Source: Nocardioides sp. AX2bis
GTDB lineage: Bacteria > Actinomycetota > Actinomycetes > Propionibacteriales > Nocardioidaceae
Assembly: GCF_902506435.1 (NCBI RefSeq)
Contig: NZ_LR733215.1
Span: 3,032,126-3,096,125, forward strand
Length of the DNA: 64,000 nucleotides
Direction: 5' to 3'
In this document: positions 1 through 8,790 of the stretch, one piece after another
Layout: every line of letters starts with the position of its first letter
Position numbering within the stretch: the stretch's first letter is position 1
Program-made: the position numbers and the translations under genes
The notes under the pieces: generated by a model
Database searches by the model: none
Told to the model about the DNA's origin: nothing
Seen by the model: the letters and a program-made list of their open reading frames with translations, nothing else

Positions 1-932
1 CCCGCGAGGGCGGGACCCGCAAGCAGGGCAGGAAGGAGACCCCCGAGGTCTCCGACCGGCTCAAGGCCGAGAACAACCTGGGACGCAAGCTGGTGGCACC
101 GGCGATCGTGCTGATGCTGCTGGTCACCGCGTTCCCGATGGCACGGGCCCTCTACCTGTCGCTGTTCTCCTACACCCTCACCGCCCCCGACGACCGCGAG
201 TTCGTGGGCCTGGGCAACTACCTGACCGCGCTGACCGACTCGCTGTTCTGGACCACGACCCTCAACACCGTGATGATCATGGTCGTCACCGTGTTCGTCG
301 AGCTGGTGATCGGCTTCGCCTTCGCGATGGTGATGCACCGGGTGGTCTTCGCCCGGGGCGTGATCCGCACCTCGATCCTGATCCCCTACGGCATCATCAC
401 CGTGGTCTCGGGCTTCGCCTGGCAGTTCGCCTTCTCCAACACCAACGGCTTCGTGAACTCGTGGCTGCCGTTCGTCGCCGACGACTTCAACTGGTTCGCC
501 CAGTACGAGACCTCGATCATCGCGATCATGGTCTCGGAGATCTGGAAGACCACGCCGTTCATGTCGCTGCTGCTGCTGGCCGGCCTGGCGCAGGTCTCCG
601 AGGACATGCTGGAGGCCGCCAAGGTCGACGGCGCGACCTGGTTCCAACGGCTGTTCAAGGTGATCCTGCCGAACATGCGGGCCGCGATCATGGTCGCGGT
701 GCTCTTCCGCGCCCTGGACGCCTACCGGATCTTCGACAACATCTTCGTGATGACCGCCGGCGCCAACGGCACCGAGTCGATCTCGTTCCTGACCTACCGG
801 CAGGTGATCGAGCAGTTCCAGCTGGGCATCGGCTCCGCGCTCTCGGTGCTGCTGTTCCTCTCGGTGCTGATCGTGGCCTTCGTCATCGTCAAGGTGTTCC
901 GCGTCGACCTTTCCAACGCACGGCAGGGGTGA
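1..932 (+). CDS. sugar ABC transporter permease, MalF-type (5' truncated)
   Basis: Inner-membrane permease subunit of a carbohydrate ABC importer. The reading frame is open to the left edge of the window, so the true start lies outside; about 309 residues are visible. The visible N-terminus is charged and cytoplasmic, followed by about six hydrophobic segments. The EAA loop that contacts the ATPase is clear (LEAAKVDGATWFQRLFKVIL, about residue 200 of the visible part). It is followed 7 nt downstream by the second permease and then the ATPase, so the three form an operon; the solute-binding protein is presumably upstream of the window. The substrate cannot be told from the permease alone; alpha-glucosides such as trehalose or maltose are common for this family. 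Confidence 0.9.
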   Translation, partial: REGGTRKQGRKETPEVSDRLKAENNLGRKLVAPAIVLMLLVTAFPMARALYLSLFSYTLTAPDDREFVGLGNYLTALTDSLFWTTTLNTVMIMVVTVFVELVIGFAFAMVMHRVVFARGVIRTSILIPYGIITVVSGFAWQFAFSNTNGFVNSWLPFVADDFNWFAQYETSIIAIMVSEIWKTTPFMSLLLLAGLAQVSEDMLEAAKVDGATWFQRLFKVILPNMRAAIMVAVLFRALDAYRIFDNIFVMTAGANGTESISFLTYRQVIEQFQLGIGSALSVLLFLSVLIVAFVIVKVFRVDLSNARQG

Positions 933-939
933 GCACGTC

Positions 940-1773
940 ATGAAGCAGAAGATCGGTCTCACCACGGGCATCCTGCTGATCCTCACCTGGTGCCTGCTGC
1001 CGGTGGCCTGGATCATCTCGCTGTCGTTCAAGTCCCAGGAGGCCATCACCAACGGCTCCCCCGGGTTCTTCCCGTCCCCGGGCGGCACGGCGGGGTTCGC
1101 CAACTACAGCGACGTCCTCGCCGACGAGCAGTTCCGGCGCGCGATCATCAACTCGATCGGCATCTCGCTGATCGCCACCACGCTGTCGGTGCTCATCGCC
1201 ACGCTCGCGGCGTACGCCATCGCCCGCCTGGAGTTCCAGGGCAAGAAGTTCGTGCTCACCACCGCGCTCGTGATCGCGATGTTCCCGGTGGTCTCCCTGG
1301 TCGGGCCGCTGTTCGACCTGTGGCGCACCATCGGCATCTACGACACCTGGCCGGGACTGATCATCCCCTACATGTCGTTCACGCTCCCGCTGGCGATCTG
1401 GACCCTGTCGGCCTTCTTCCGCGAGATCCCGTGGGAGATGGAGCAGGCCGCCCAGGTCGACGGCGCCACCTCGTGGCAGGCGTTCCGCAAGGTCATCGTG
1501 CCCCTCGCGGCACCCGGGGTCTTCACGGCCGCGATCCTGACCTTCTTCTTCGCCTGGAACGACTTCGTCTTCGGCATCTCGCTGACCTCCACCGAGGCCG
1601 CGCGACCGATCCCGGCCGCGTTGTCGTTCTTCGTCGGTGCCGACCCGTTCAACCGGCCGGCCTCGCTGCTCGCCGCGGCAGCCGTGGTCGCCACCATCCC
1701 GATCGTGATCATCGTCCTGCTGTTCCAGCGCAAGATCGTCGCCGGCCTCACCTCCGGCGCAGTGAAGGGGTAA
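940..1773 (+). CDS. sugar ABC transporter permease, MalG-type
   Basis: Second membrane subunit of the sugar importer, 277 aa, typical length for MalG-like permeases. Six predicted membrane helices start at about residue 7. The EAA motif is seen at about residues 166-190 (EMEQAAQVDGATSWQAFRKV). The ATG start lies 7 nt after the stop of the MalF-type gene and the stop lies 4 nt before the ATPase start, so expression is almost certainly coupled. It should form a heterodimer with the upstream permease. Confidence 0.92.
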   Translation: MKQKIGLTTGILLILTWCLLPVAWIISLSFKSQEAITNGSPGFFPSPGGTAGFANYSDVLADEQFRRAIINSIGISLIATTLSVLIATLAAYAIARLEFQGKKFVLTTALVIAMFPVVSLVGPLFDLWRTIGIYDTWPGLIIPYMSFTLPLAIWTLSAFFREIPWEMEQAAQVDGATSWQAFRKVIVPLAAPGVFTAAILTFFFAWNDFVFGISLTSTEAARPIPAALSFFVGADPFNRPASLLAAAAVVATIPIVIIVLLFQRKIVAGLTSGAVKG

Positions 1774-1777
1774 CGCC

Positions 1778-3019
1778 ATGGCCGGCATCAACATGCGCCA
1801 CATCGTCAAGAAGTACGGCGACGGCTTCCCGGCCGTCAACGACGTCTCCATCGACGTCGCCGACGGCGAGTTCATGATCCTCGTCGGCCCCTCGGGCTGC
1901 GGGAAGTCCACGCTGCTGCGGATGATCGTCGGGCTGGAGGACATCAGCGGCGGCGACATGATCATCGGCGACCGCAAGGTCAACGACCTCGCGCCCCGCG
2001 ACCGCAACCTGGCGATGGTCTTCCAGAACTACGCGCTCTACCCGCACCTCACGGTGTTCGAGAACATCGCGTTCCCGCTCCGCCTGGCCGGCGCCTCGGA
2101 CAGCGAGGTGGACACGAAGGTGCGCGAGGCCTCGAAGACCCTCGAGCTCGACGAGCACCTCGACCGCAAGCCCGGCAACCTGTCGGGCGGCCAGCGCCAG
2201 CGGGTGGCGATGGGACGCGCGATCGTCCGGGACGCGGACGCCTTCCTCTTCGACGAGCCGCTGTCGAACCTCGACGCCAAGCTGCGCGGGCAGATGCGGA
2301 CCGAGATCTCGCGGCTGCAGAAGCGGCTGGGCATCACCACCGTCTACGTCACCCACGACCAGACCGAGGCGATGACCCTGGGCGACCGGGTGGCCGTGCT
2401 CAAGCGGGGCGTGCTCCAGCAGCTCGCCTCGCCGCGGCAGCTCTACGCGAACCCCGGCAACCTCTTCGTCGCCGGCTTCATCGGCTCGCCGCCGATGAAC
2501 TTCCTGCCGGCCACGGTGCGTGGCGGCCAGGTCGAGCTGCCCTTCGGGACGGTGTCGATCCCGGCCGAGAAGGTGCGCGACGTGCCCGAGGACAAGCTGC
2601 TCATCGCCGGCATCCGCCCCGAGCACTTCGAGGACGCCTCCGTGGTCGACGACGACAAGCGCGCCAAGGGGTCGGTCTTCACCGCGCAGATCGACGTCAC
2701 CGAGTGGCTGGGCAACCAGGCGTACGCCTACATCCCCTTCGAGGCCGACGAGACCGTCAAGGCGCAGCTCACCCAGCTCGAGCGCGACCTCGACGGCGAC
2801 GCCATGCGCAACCAGCTCGTGGTCTCGCTGGACAGCACCAGCAGGATCAGCGAGGGGGACCAGGCCGAGATCTGGGTCGACACCCGCCAGATGCACCTCT
2901 TCGACCCGGAGACCGGCGACAACCTCACCATCGATCTCGCCAACGCCGGCGAGATCCCGGCGAAGAACGACCCGGAGGCCAGCGCCCGGGCCGAGAAGAC
3001 CGCGGCCCAGGCTCACTGA
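1778..3019 (+). CDS. sugar ABC transporter ATP-binding protein, MalK/UgpC/MsmX-type
   Basis: Cytoplasmic ATPase that powers the sugar importer, 413 aa. It has Walker A GPSGCGKST (about residues 38-46), ABC signature LSGGQRQR (about 135), Walker B FLFDEP (about 156) and the switch histidine in VTHDQTEAM (about 191). A C-terminal OB/TOBE-like regulatory region from about residue 240 is typical of MalK-type proteins. ATPases of this type sometimes serve several sugar importers, so encoding next to one permease pair does not prove exclusivity. It is the last gene before a strong bidirectional hairpin. Confidence 0.93.
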   Translation: MAGINMRHIVKKYGDGFPAVNDVSIDVADGEFMILVGPSGCGKSTLLRMIVGLEDISGGDMIIGDRKVNDLAPRDRNLAMVFQNYALYPHLTVFENIAFPLRLAGASDSEVDTKVREASKTLELDEHLDRKPGNLSGGQRQRVAMGRAIVRDADAFLFDEPLSNLDAKLRGQMRTEISRLQKRLGITTVYVTHDQTEAMTLGDRVAVLKRGVLQQLASPRQLYANPGNLFVAGFIGSPPMNFLPATVRGGQVELPFGTVSIPAEKVRDVPEDKLLIAGIRPEHFEDASVVDDDKRAKGSVFTAQIDVTEWLGNQAYAYIPFEADETVKAQLTQLERDLDGDAMRNQLVVSLDSTSRISEGDQAEIWVDTRQMHLFDPETGDNLTIDLANAGEIPAKNDPEASARAEKTAAQAH

Positions 3020-3055
3020 GCCCGCCCGGCACGACCGGCACCACCAGCACGACCG

Positions 3056-3101
3056 GCGCCCCCGGCAGCTCGCGGCTCAACCGCCGAGCAGCCGGGGGCG
3101 C
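3056..3101. terminator. bidirectional hairpin between convergent genes
   Basis: An 11-bp perfect outer stem (GCGCCCCCGGC with GCCGGGGGCGC) encloses a second GC-rich helix (AGCTCGCGG with CCGCCGAGC). It sits after the sugar ATPase stop and overlaps the last codons of the convergent DUF1707 gene, so it can end transcription from both sides. There is no U-tract, as is common in high-GC actinobacteria. Confidence 0.6.
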
Positions 3102-3721
3102 TTCGTCGTCTCCCCCGGCACCGGCTTGCGGACGACCGTGACGCCGCCCATCAGCGCCAGGCCCTTGACCCGCACCAGCGGTGAGTCCGGGCCCAGCACC
3201 GGCGCCACCGTGTCCCGCTGCTGCTCGAAGCCGCCCATCACCCCGAACCCCTCGACCGAGACCCGGGTCCCGGCGTTGACGACCACCTCGACGCCGCCCA
3301 TCACGGCGTAGGCGTGGATCGTGGTCTCACGGGCGCTCAGCACCGCCTCGCGCAGGTCGAGCACGACGCCGCCCATCAGCGCCAACGCCGTGTGGGTCTC
3401 GCCGACCTCCCACACACCGCGGCGGTCCTGGCCGCTCATCACCGCCAGGCTGAGGTCGTGGCGCACCGCGGCGGACGGCACCGCGGCGGACGGCACCGCG
3501 GCGGTGCCGGTCGCAGCGAGACCGCCGGGGAGGTCGACCACGATCGGGACCAGGTCGGCGTACACCGTCGCACCCCAGGTGGCCTCGAGCCGCTCCTCGA
3601 GCTCGTCGAGGCCGATCCTGCCCTCGCCGGCGGCGTCGCGCAGCACCTCGGCCACGCGCTGGCGGTCGGCGTCGCCGATCCGCATCCTCGACGGCTGCGC
3701 GGGCGTGTGGTCGGCGTCCAT
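3077..3721 (-). CDS. DUF1707 domain protein with LiaF-like C-terminal region
   Basis: About 214 aa. The N-terminal half carries the DUF1707 (SHOCT-like) pattern seen in many actinobacterial proteins: MRIGDADRQRVAEVLRDA, then a helix with GRIGLDELEERL. The C-terminal half has repeated hydrophobic turns containing MGGV or MGGF, resembling the LiaF/DUF2154 beta-solenoid of cell-wall-stress sensors. No membrane segment is visible. The ATG at 3721 is preferred over an in-frame GTG at 3730 because a TAGGGT hexamer lies exactly 7 nt upstream of the ATG and overlaps the GTG. The molecular role is unknown; a regulatory or envelope-stress role is inference. It converges on the sugar importer operon. 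Confidence 0.8.
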   Translation of the reverse strand: MDADHTPAQPSRMRIGDADRQRVAEVLRDAAGEGRIGLDELEERLEATWGATVYADLVPIVVDLPGGLAATGTAAVPSAAVPSAAVRHDLSLAVMSGQDRRGVWEVGETHTALALMGGVVLDLREAVLSARETTIHAYAVMGGVEVVVNAGTRVSVEGFGVMGGFEQQRDTVAPVLGPDSPLVRVKGLALMGGVTVVRKPVPGETTKRPRLLGG

Positions 3722-3728
3722 GCCCCTC

Positions 3729-3734
3729 ACCCTA
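3729..3734 (-). promoter_or_regulatory. -10-like hexamer, probable leaderless start
   Basis: TAGGGT on the minus strand, 7 nt before the ATG at 3721. No Shine-Dalgarno fits between them, so the mRNA probably begins at or next to the start codon. Confidence 0.5.
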
Positions 3735-3754
3735 GGACGGGGCCGACGTCGCGG

Positions 3755-5470
3755 TCATCGGGTCAGGCGGCGGCACTGCTCGGGCGTGCAGTCCTGCCAC
3801 GCCAGCGCGCGCCGACGCAGGTCGCGCACCCAGGGCCGGTCGTGCATCCGGGCGTAGGTGTTGGTGCGCTCGTAGCGGGTGCCGGACGGGTAGAGCTCCC
3901 AGGCCCACCGCTCCCCGCGCCAGCCGCGCTCGAGGTCCAGGCGGACCAGCAGGCCGCGCTCCCCGCGGACCGCGGTGTAGGACGGGATCGCGTCCAGCCG
4001 ACCGCCGCTGCCGGCGTCCGCGTCCGGCTCGCCCGGTCGCACGGGACCCTGCCGGTGCTCGACGAAGGAGTAGCGCGCTCCCGGCGCCCGTCGGTCCTCC
4101 AGGCTCGGCACGAGGCTGCTCCCGGCCCGCCACGGCTCGGGCGTCAGCCCGGCCAGCCGCTCGATCGTCGGGGCGAGGTCGAGGTTGGTGGTGACCTGGT
4201 CGCGCCGGCCAGGCTCGACGCCGGGTCCCACGACGACCAGCGGCACCCGGGTGTCGGACTCGTACGGCGTCCCCTTGCCACCGTCGAGACCGTGCTGGCC
4301 GAGGTGGAAGCCGTTGTCGGAGGTGATCACGACGTAGGTGTCGGGCCCGACGACCTTCATCAGCCGACCGAGCATCCGGTCGACCGACTGCACCATCCGG
4401 GCCCGGTCGCGGTAGCGCTTCAGGGCGTCGGTGCGGGAGAGCGTCACCCGGTCCGGTCGCCACCCCGCGGTGGTGACCGGCTCCCCGTCCCGCAGGCGGA
4501 CCGGGCGGTTGTCGCGGGGGTCGTCGCCGTAGCCGGGCAGGTCGCGCACGGTCAGCCGGCCGCAGGCCGTCGGCCCGCACTCGCCCTGCGGGCTGCGCAC
4601 GCCGCCCCGGTCGCGGAACGCGGGCGGGAAGACCGGCTCCCCGGGGAAGACCGGGTCGGCGTTGCGGGCGTGGGCGGCGTACGGCGCGACGTGCAGCAGG
4701 TACGGCTCGTCGGCACGCTCGTAGGACCGGGCCAGGGAGACGGCCCGGTCAGCGATCACGGTGCCGGCGTAGGACCGGTCCTTGACGCGGGCGGGGGCCG
4801 AGACCGGTGGGACGGGCTCGGCCCGCAGGTCGAGGTCCCCGTCGCCGCCCGTGACGGTGCGGAAGTAGCCCCAGCCGTCGTACGCGCCACCGGAGAAGGC
4901 CTCGAAGTCGTCCCAGCCGGGCACCGCCGGCGGCGGGGTGCGCACCGGGCTCCGCGGTCCTTCCGGCTGCCCGGGCTCGTACTCGTTGAGGTACTTGCCG
5001 ACGAAGCCGGTGCGGTAGCCGGCGCCCTGGAGCGCGACGTTGTAGGAGCGCTGGGGCCCGCGGTTCTCGCGGAACGCGCGCCAGCCGCCCTTGGCGCCCA
5101 GCGGGCCGCCGGAGGTGTTGGTCAGGACGCCGTTGAGGTGGGGCGGCTGGCCGGTGAAGGTGGCCGCGCGGGAGGGGCAGCACAGCGTGTTCACCACGTG
5201 CGCGTCGCCGTAGGTGGCGCCCTGGCGCGCCAGCCGCCCGAGCCGGGCCATCGTGGGCACCAGGTCCATCGAGACGTCGTCCATCACCACCACCACGACG
5301 TTGGGGCGGTCCTCGGTGCGCCGGTCCCGGTCGTCGTGACCCTCGGACCCGGCGGGGGACACCAGCAGTCCCGCCACCAGCGCCAGCACCGCGAGCGTCA
5401 CCACGGCCCCGAGGAGCGCGGCTGCGGTCGGGCCGCCACGCAGGGCGGCCCGTCGGTGCGACGGGAACAT
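3755..5470 (-). CDS. sulfatase (arylsulfatase / glucosamine-6-sulfatase type), exported
   Basis: Sulfate-ester hydrolase of 571 aa. An N-terminal hydrophobic segment (about residues 15-38) suggests a signal anchor or signal peptide, so it likely acts outside the membrane. Metal-binding aspartates are in VVMDD (D64-D65). The active-site motif C-x-P-S-R is present as CCPSR at residues 97-101; C97 would be converted to formylglycine. A later DNG/H-x-G segment (TSDNGFHLGQHG) fits the sulfatase fold. No formylglycine-generating enzyme gene is in the window. It resembles N-acetylglucosamine-6-sulfatase-like proteins, but the substrate is not established. The gene is 33 nt upstream of the DUF1707 start region on the same strand. 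Confidence 0.88.
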   Translation of the reverse strand: MFPSHRRAALRGGPTAAALLGAVVTLAVLALVAGLLVSPAGSEGHDDRDRRTEDRPNVVVVVMDDVSMDLVPTMARLGRLARQGATYGDAHVVNTLCCPSRAATFTGQPPHLNGVLTNTSGGPLGAKGGWRAFRENRGPQRSYNVALQGAGYRTGFVGKYLNEYEPGQPEGPRSPVRTPPPAVPGWDDFEAFSGGAYDGWGYFRTVTGGDGDLDLRAEPVPPVSAPARVKDRSYAGTVIADRAVSLARSYERADEPYLLHVAPYAAHARNADPVFPGEPVFPPAFRDRGGVRSPQGECGPTACGRLTVRDLPGYGDDPRDNRPVRLRDGEPVTTAGWRPDRVTLSRTDALKRYRDRARMVQSVDRMLGRLMKVVGPDTYVVITSDNGFHLGQHGLDGGKGTPYESDTRVPLVVVGPGVEPGRRDQVTTNLDLAPTIERLAGLTPEPWRAGSSLVPSLEDRRAPGARYSFVEHRQGPVRPGEPDADAGSGGRLDAIPSYTAVRGERGLLVRLDLERGWRGERWAWELYPSGTRYERTNTYARMHDRPWVRDLRRRALAWQDCTPEQCRRLTR

Positions 5471-5528
5471 GCTCCGATCATGTCAGCCGTACCTGACGGG
5501 CGGGCGTTCCTCGCGGAACCGCGAGGGG

Positions 5529-5744
5529 TCAGGTGCGGCGCCCGCCCTCGTTCGGGTTCGCGTTGGGGCCCTGGGCCCCCTCGTCGACGTCGTCGTCGTC
5601 AGGTGCGCCCGCGACCGACTGGTCGGGCTGGATCGGGTGCTCGGCGTTCGCCATGGTCGAGACCTCGCTGACCTGGCCGTCCGACTCCTCGGACGGGTCC
5701 TGGTCCTGCTTCGCGGCCTGCTCGGGGTTCGGGATCTTGGTCAC
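5529..5744 (-). CDS. small acidic, probably disordered protein
   Basis: 71 aa, rich in Asp, Glu, Gln and Pro (for example GAPDDDDVDEGAQGPN), no hydrophobic core and no recognised domain. I do not know its function. The case that it is real rests on a GTG start lying 6 nt after a TAGGCT hexamer, the leaderless arrangement seen at other genes here, and on its position 58 nt upstream of the sulfatase on the same strand. Short highly charged ORFs also arise by chance in GC-rich DNA, so it remains uncertain. Confidence 0.5.
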   Translation of the reverse strand: MTKIPNPEQAAKQDQDPSEESDGQVSEVSTMANAEHPIQPDQSVAGAPDDDDVDEGAQGPNANPNEGGRRT

Positions 5745-5750
5745 CGGTGC

Positions 5751-5756
5751 AGCCTA
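5751..5756 (-). promoter_or_regulatory. -10-like hexamer, probable leaderless start
   Basis: TAGGCT on the minus strand, 6 nt before the GTG of the small acidic protein. Confidence 0.4.
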
Positions 5757-5865
5757 GGAGCCGGCCGTCACCCGTCCGGGGAGACGACGGACCGGGCCGC
5801 CCCCGCGGGGACGACCCGGTCCGGTGTGTCTGGTGGAACCGTGCTGGTGGATCAGGGTGACGAGG

Positions 5866-6882
5866 TCACTCCTCGGTGGCGAAGCCCGCCTCGACCAGGT
5901 AGTCGTGGGCGATGATCTCCTCGGACACACCCTCCGCCGAGATCTTGGTGTTGAGCTCCTGCATGATCTCGGTCGTCAGGCCCTCGGCCAGCGGGGCGAG
6001 CGCCTCCATGACCTCGGGGTTCTCCTCGTTGTACTGCACCGAGGTGACCGGGACGCCGTTGTAGAGCGGGAAGAACGTCTTGTCGTCCTCGAGGACCGTG
6101 AGGTCGTTGGCCGCGATCCGGCCGTCGGTGGTGAAGATCTCGCCGAAGTCGCAGTTGCCGTTGGCGATCTGCGGGTAGATGACGCCGATCCCCAGGCTCT
6201 GCTCGTCGCCGCCGGTGATGCCGTAGGCCTTGGTGAAACCGGGGTAGCCGTCGGGGCGGTTGGCGAACTCGGCCTCGATGCAGACGCTGGCGTCCGGGTT
6301 CTCCTCGAGGTAGGCGGCCATGTCGGAGTGCGTGGCCAGGCCGTTCTCCTCCGCGAAGGCCGCGGTGGTGGCGAACGCGTAGGTGTTGTTGAACGGCGAG
6401 AGCGGACCCCAGTAGACGTCGTTGGCGATGTCCGCCTCCTTGACCGCCTCGTACTGCTCGACCGGGTCGAAGATGGGCTCGTCGTTGCCGAGGTAGTTGA
6501 TCCAGCCGGTGCCGGTGTACTCCCACATGATGTTGTTGTCGCCGGCGATGATCTTCTCGCGGGCGGCGGTCGACCCCTGGGTGTTCAGGTCGGTGCTGTT
6601 GTCCGCGCCCCACAGGCACAGGTACTGCGAGGTGAGCTCGCCGAGCACGAACTGCTCGTCGAAGTCCTTGGAGCCGACGACGACGGGCACGTCGGTCAGG
6701 CCCTCGGGGTCGATCACGTCGCCGGTCGCGGTCAGGCCGCCGCACTCGCCGCCGCCCCCGGCGGCGTTGCCGACGGAGTCCTCCTCGGAGAGCCCGCAGC
6801 CGGCGAGCGTGGCGGCCAGCGCGGTCGCGCCGAGCCCTGCCAGGACCCGGCGGGAGCCGCGGGTGGTCAGGTGGATGGTCAT
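5866..6882 (-). CDS. glycine betaine/choline-type ABC substrate-binding lipoprotein (OpuC/OsmF family)
   Basis: Extracytoplasmic binding protein of 338 aa for a quaternary-amine importer. A lipoprotein signal peptide ends in the lipobox LAGC (about residue 27), so it is anchored to the outer face of the membrane. The mature part has the OpuAC-type core (VVVGSKDFDEQFVLGEL near the start; TDGRIAANDL in the second lobe). The ATG at 6882 is chosen because AAGGGA precedes it at good distance and the lipoprotein signal starts there; the frame is open further upstream but codes for nothing recognisable. It is the last gene of a four-gene operon with two permeases and an ATPase. Exact ligand (glycine betaine, choline, carnitine or proline betaine) is unknown. 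Confidence 0.9.
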   Translation of the reverse strand: MTIHLTTRGSRRVLAGLGATALAATLAGCGLSEEDSVGNAAGGGGECGGLTATGDVIDPEGLTDVPVVVGSKDFDEQFVLGELTSQYLCLWGADNSTDLNTQGSTAAREKIIAGDNNIMWEYTGTGWINYLGNDEPIFDPVEQYEAVKEADIANDVYWGPLSPFNNTYAFATTAAFAEENGLATHSDMAAYLEENPDASVCIEAEFANRPDGYPGFTKAYGITGGDEQSLGIGVIYPQIANGNCDFGEIFTTDGRIAANDLTVLEDDKTFFPLYNGVPVTSVQYNEENPEVMEALAPLAEGLTTEIMQELNTKISAEGVSEEIIAHDYLVEAGFATEE

Positions 6883-6928
6883 GTGGTGTCCCTTCGTCGT
6901 GGTGGAGCAGGAGGAGCAGTACGGGGGG

Positions 6929-7738
6929 TCAGCGGATGCCGCGCGGGGTGGCCCAGCGCTGCAGGATGCCGGCGAACCAGTCGAGCAGCAGCGCCAGGCA
7001 GGCGATGATGACGGCGATGCCGAGGATGCCCACGGCACGGTCGGTCTTGATCGCGGCGAACAGGTTCTGCCCGAGACCGCCGGCTCCCAGGAACGAGCCC
7101 AGCGGGACCGTCGCGACGGCGAGGATCAGGGCGGTGCGCGCACCGGCGCCGATGATCGGCACCGCCAGCGGCAGCTCCACCCGGAGCAGCACCGCGGCCG
7201 GTGACATGCCCATCCCCTTCGCGGCGTCCAGGACACCGCGGTCCACCTGCTGCAGGCCCGCGATCGTGTTGCGCAGGACCGAGAGGATCGCGTACGCGGT
7301 GATCACCGCCACCACGGGCCAGAACCCGGTGTAGAACAGGCCCACCAGGGCGATCAGGCCCAGGCTGGGCGCGGCCTGGCCGAAGTTGGCGAACGCCAGC
7401 ACCAGGGGCGCCACCCGCTTGGTGCGGGGCCGGGTGACCAGCACGCCCAGCGGCACGGCGATCAGGATGACGAGCACCGCGATGGTGAAGCTCAGGTAGA
7501 TGTGCTCGATGGTGAACCGGATCAACGTGTCCACGTTGAGCAGGTTGACCTCGATGTTGTCGAGCTCGCGGTCCTGGATGTAGAAGTAGAGCGCGGCCAG
7601 GACGACCGCGACCGTCAGGGGCAGGCCGAGGTCGCGGACCGCGAAGATCGAGGATCCCGTCGACGGCCGCGCGCCGCCGCCGGTGCCTTCGAGCTCGTCC
7701 TGCAGGTCCGTGGACGGCTCGGTGGTCGCCGCGCTCAC
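6929..7738 (-). CDS. osmoprotectant ABC transporter permease (OpuCB/ProW-type)
   Basis: Membrane subunit of 269 aa with a roughly 65-residue hydrophilic N-terminal region and about six helices. The binding-protein-dependent permease loop is present (GVLDAAKGMGMSPAAVLLRV). The GTG start overlaps the stop of the ATPase gene by 4 nt (GTGA), indicating translational coupling. It should pair with the permease encoded at the head of the operon. Such systems import compatible solutes during osmotic stress. Confidence 0.9.
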   Translation of the reverse strand: MSAATTEPSTDLQDELEGTGGGARPSTGSSIFAVRDLGLPLTVAVVLAALYFYIQDRELDNIEVNLLNVDTLIRFTIEHIYLSFTIAVLVILIAVPLGVLVTRPRTKRVAPLVLAFANFGQAAPSLGLIALVGLFYTGFWPVVAVITAYAILSVLRNTIAGLQQVDRGVLDAAKGMGMSPAAVLLRVELPLAVPIIGAGARTALILAVATVPLGSFLGAGGLGQNLFAAIKTDRAVGILGIAVIIACLALLLDWFAGILQRWATPRGIR

Positions 7739-8790
7739 CGGTGGCTCCCCCCGGCGCCCACGCCGTCACCCGTGCGCCCGACCCGGGCCAGGATGGCCTG
7801 CACCGACACCGACCCTCGGGACTGGCCGCCCTCGACGACCGAGATCGACGACAGGCCCTTGCCGACCATCAGGTCGAGGGCGTGGTGGAGGCTGTCGGAC
7901 GGGGTGACGGTGACCTCGGAGGAGGCCGGGGACCCGCCCTGGTCCAGCGGCAGGCTGGAGACCGGCTCGAACTGCAGCCGCTTCAGCGCCGCACCCTCGC
8001 CGATGAAGCCGGCCACGAAGTCGTCGGCCGGGTTCGCCAGGATGTTCTCGGGGGTGTCGTACTGGGCGATCTGCGAGCCCTCGCGCAGCACGGCGATCCG
8101 GTCCCCCAGCTTCAGCGCCTCGTCGAAGTCGTGCGTCACGAAGACGATCGTCTTCTTGAGCGTCTCCTGCAGGTTGCGGAACTCGTCCTGCAGCCGCCCG
8201 CGGGTGATCGGGTCCACCGCTCCGAAGGGCTCGTCCATCAGCATGATCGGCGGGTCGGCCGCGAGCGCCCGGGCCACGCCGACGCGCTGCTGCTGGCCGC
8301 CGGAGAGCTGGCGGGGGTAGCGGTCGCGGTACTGCTCGGGGTCGAGGCCGACGACGGTCAGCATCTCGTCGACCCGCGCGGCGATCCGCTTCTTGTCCCA
8401 CTTGAGCAGCTTGGGCACCAGCGCCACGTTGGCGGCGATCGTGAGGTGCGGGATCAGCCCGATCTGCTGGATGACGTAGCCGATCTGGCGGCGCAGCGTG
8501 GTGTCGTTCAGCGAGGCCACGTCCTGGCCGTCGATCTCGATCACGCCGTCGCTGGGCTGGATCATCCGGTTGATCATCCGCATCGTGGTCGTCTTGCCGC
8601 AGCCGGACGGGCCGACGAACACCACGATCTCGCCGGCCGGGATCTCCATGTCGACCGCGTCGACGGCGGCCTTGTCGGTCCCGGGGTAGCGCTTGGTGAG
8701 CTTCTTGAGCGAGATCGGGACGCCGAGCGTGGGCTCCTGCGAGGAGCCGCCGGTGGCGGGCTTGTCCAGGGTCAGGTCAGACACGGGCAC
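7735..8790 (-). CDS. osmoprotectant ABC transporter ATP-binding protein with C-terminal CBS region (OpuCA/ProV-type)
   Basis: ATPase of 351 aa. Walker A GPSGCGKTT (residues 60-68), signature QLSGGQQQRV (about 170), Walker B IMLMDEP and switch VTHDFDEA are all intact. After about residue 290 comes what looks like a single CBS-type module (SSEVTVTPSDSLHHALDLMV, then SSISVVEGG); OpuCA/OpuA ATPases usually have two CBS modules that sense ionic strength, so this one may be shortened. The GTG at 8790 gives a 14-nt overlap with the upstream permease; a second GTG two codons later gives 8 nt. Confidence 0.92.
   Translation of the reverse strand: MPVSDLTLDKPATGGSSQEPTLGVPISLKKLTKRYPGTDKAAVDAVDMEIPAGEIVVFVGPSGCGKTTTMRMINRMIQPSDGVIEIDGQDVASLNDTTLRRQIGYVIQQIGLIPHLTIAANVALVPKLLKWDKKRIAARVDEMLTVVGLDPEQYRDRYPRQLSGGQQQRVGVARALAADPPIMLMDEPFGAVDPITRGRLQDEFRNLQETLKKTIVFVTHDFDEALKLGDRIAVLREGSQIAQYDTPENILANPADDFVAGFIGEGAALKRLQFEPVSSLPLDQGGSPASSEVTVTPSDSLHHALDLMVGKGLSSISVVEGGQSRGSVSVQAILARVGRTGDGVGAGGSHR

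Noticed and set aside
3314..5671. A 785-codon plus-strand frame opposite the sulfatase
   Set aside because: Antisense to DUF1707 and sulfatase genes with intact catalytic motifs; composition is that of a shadow frame.
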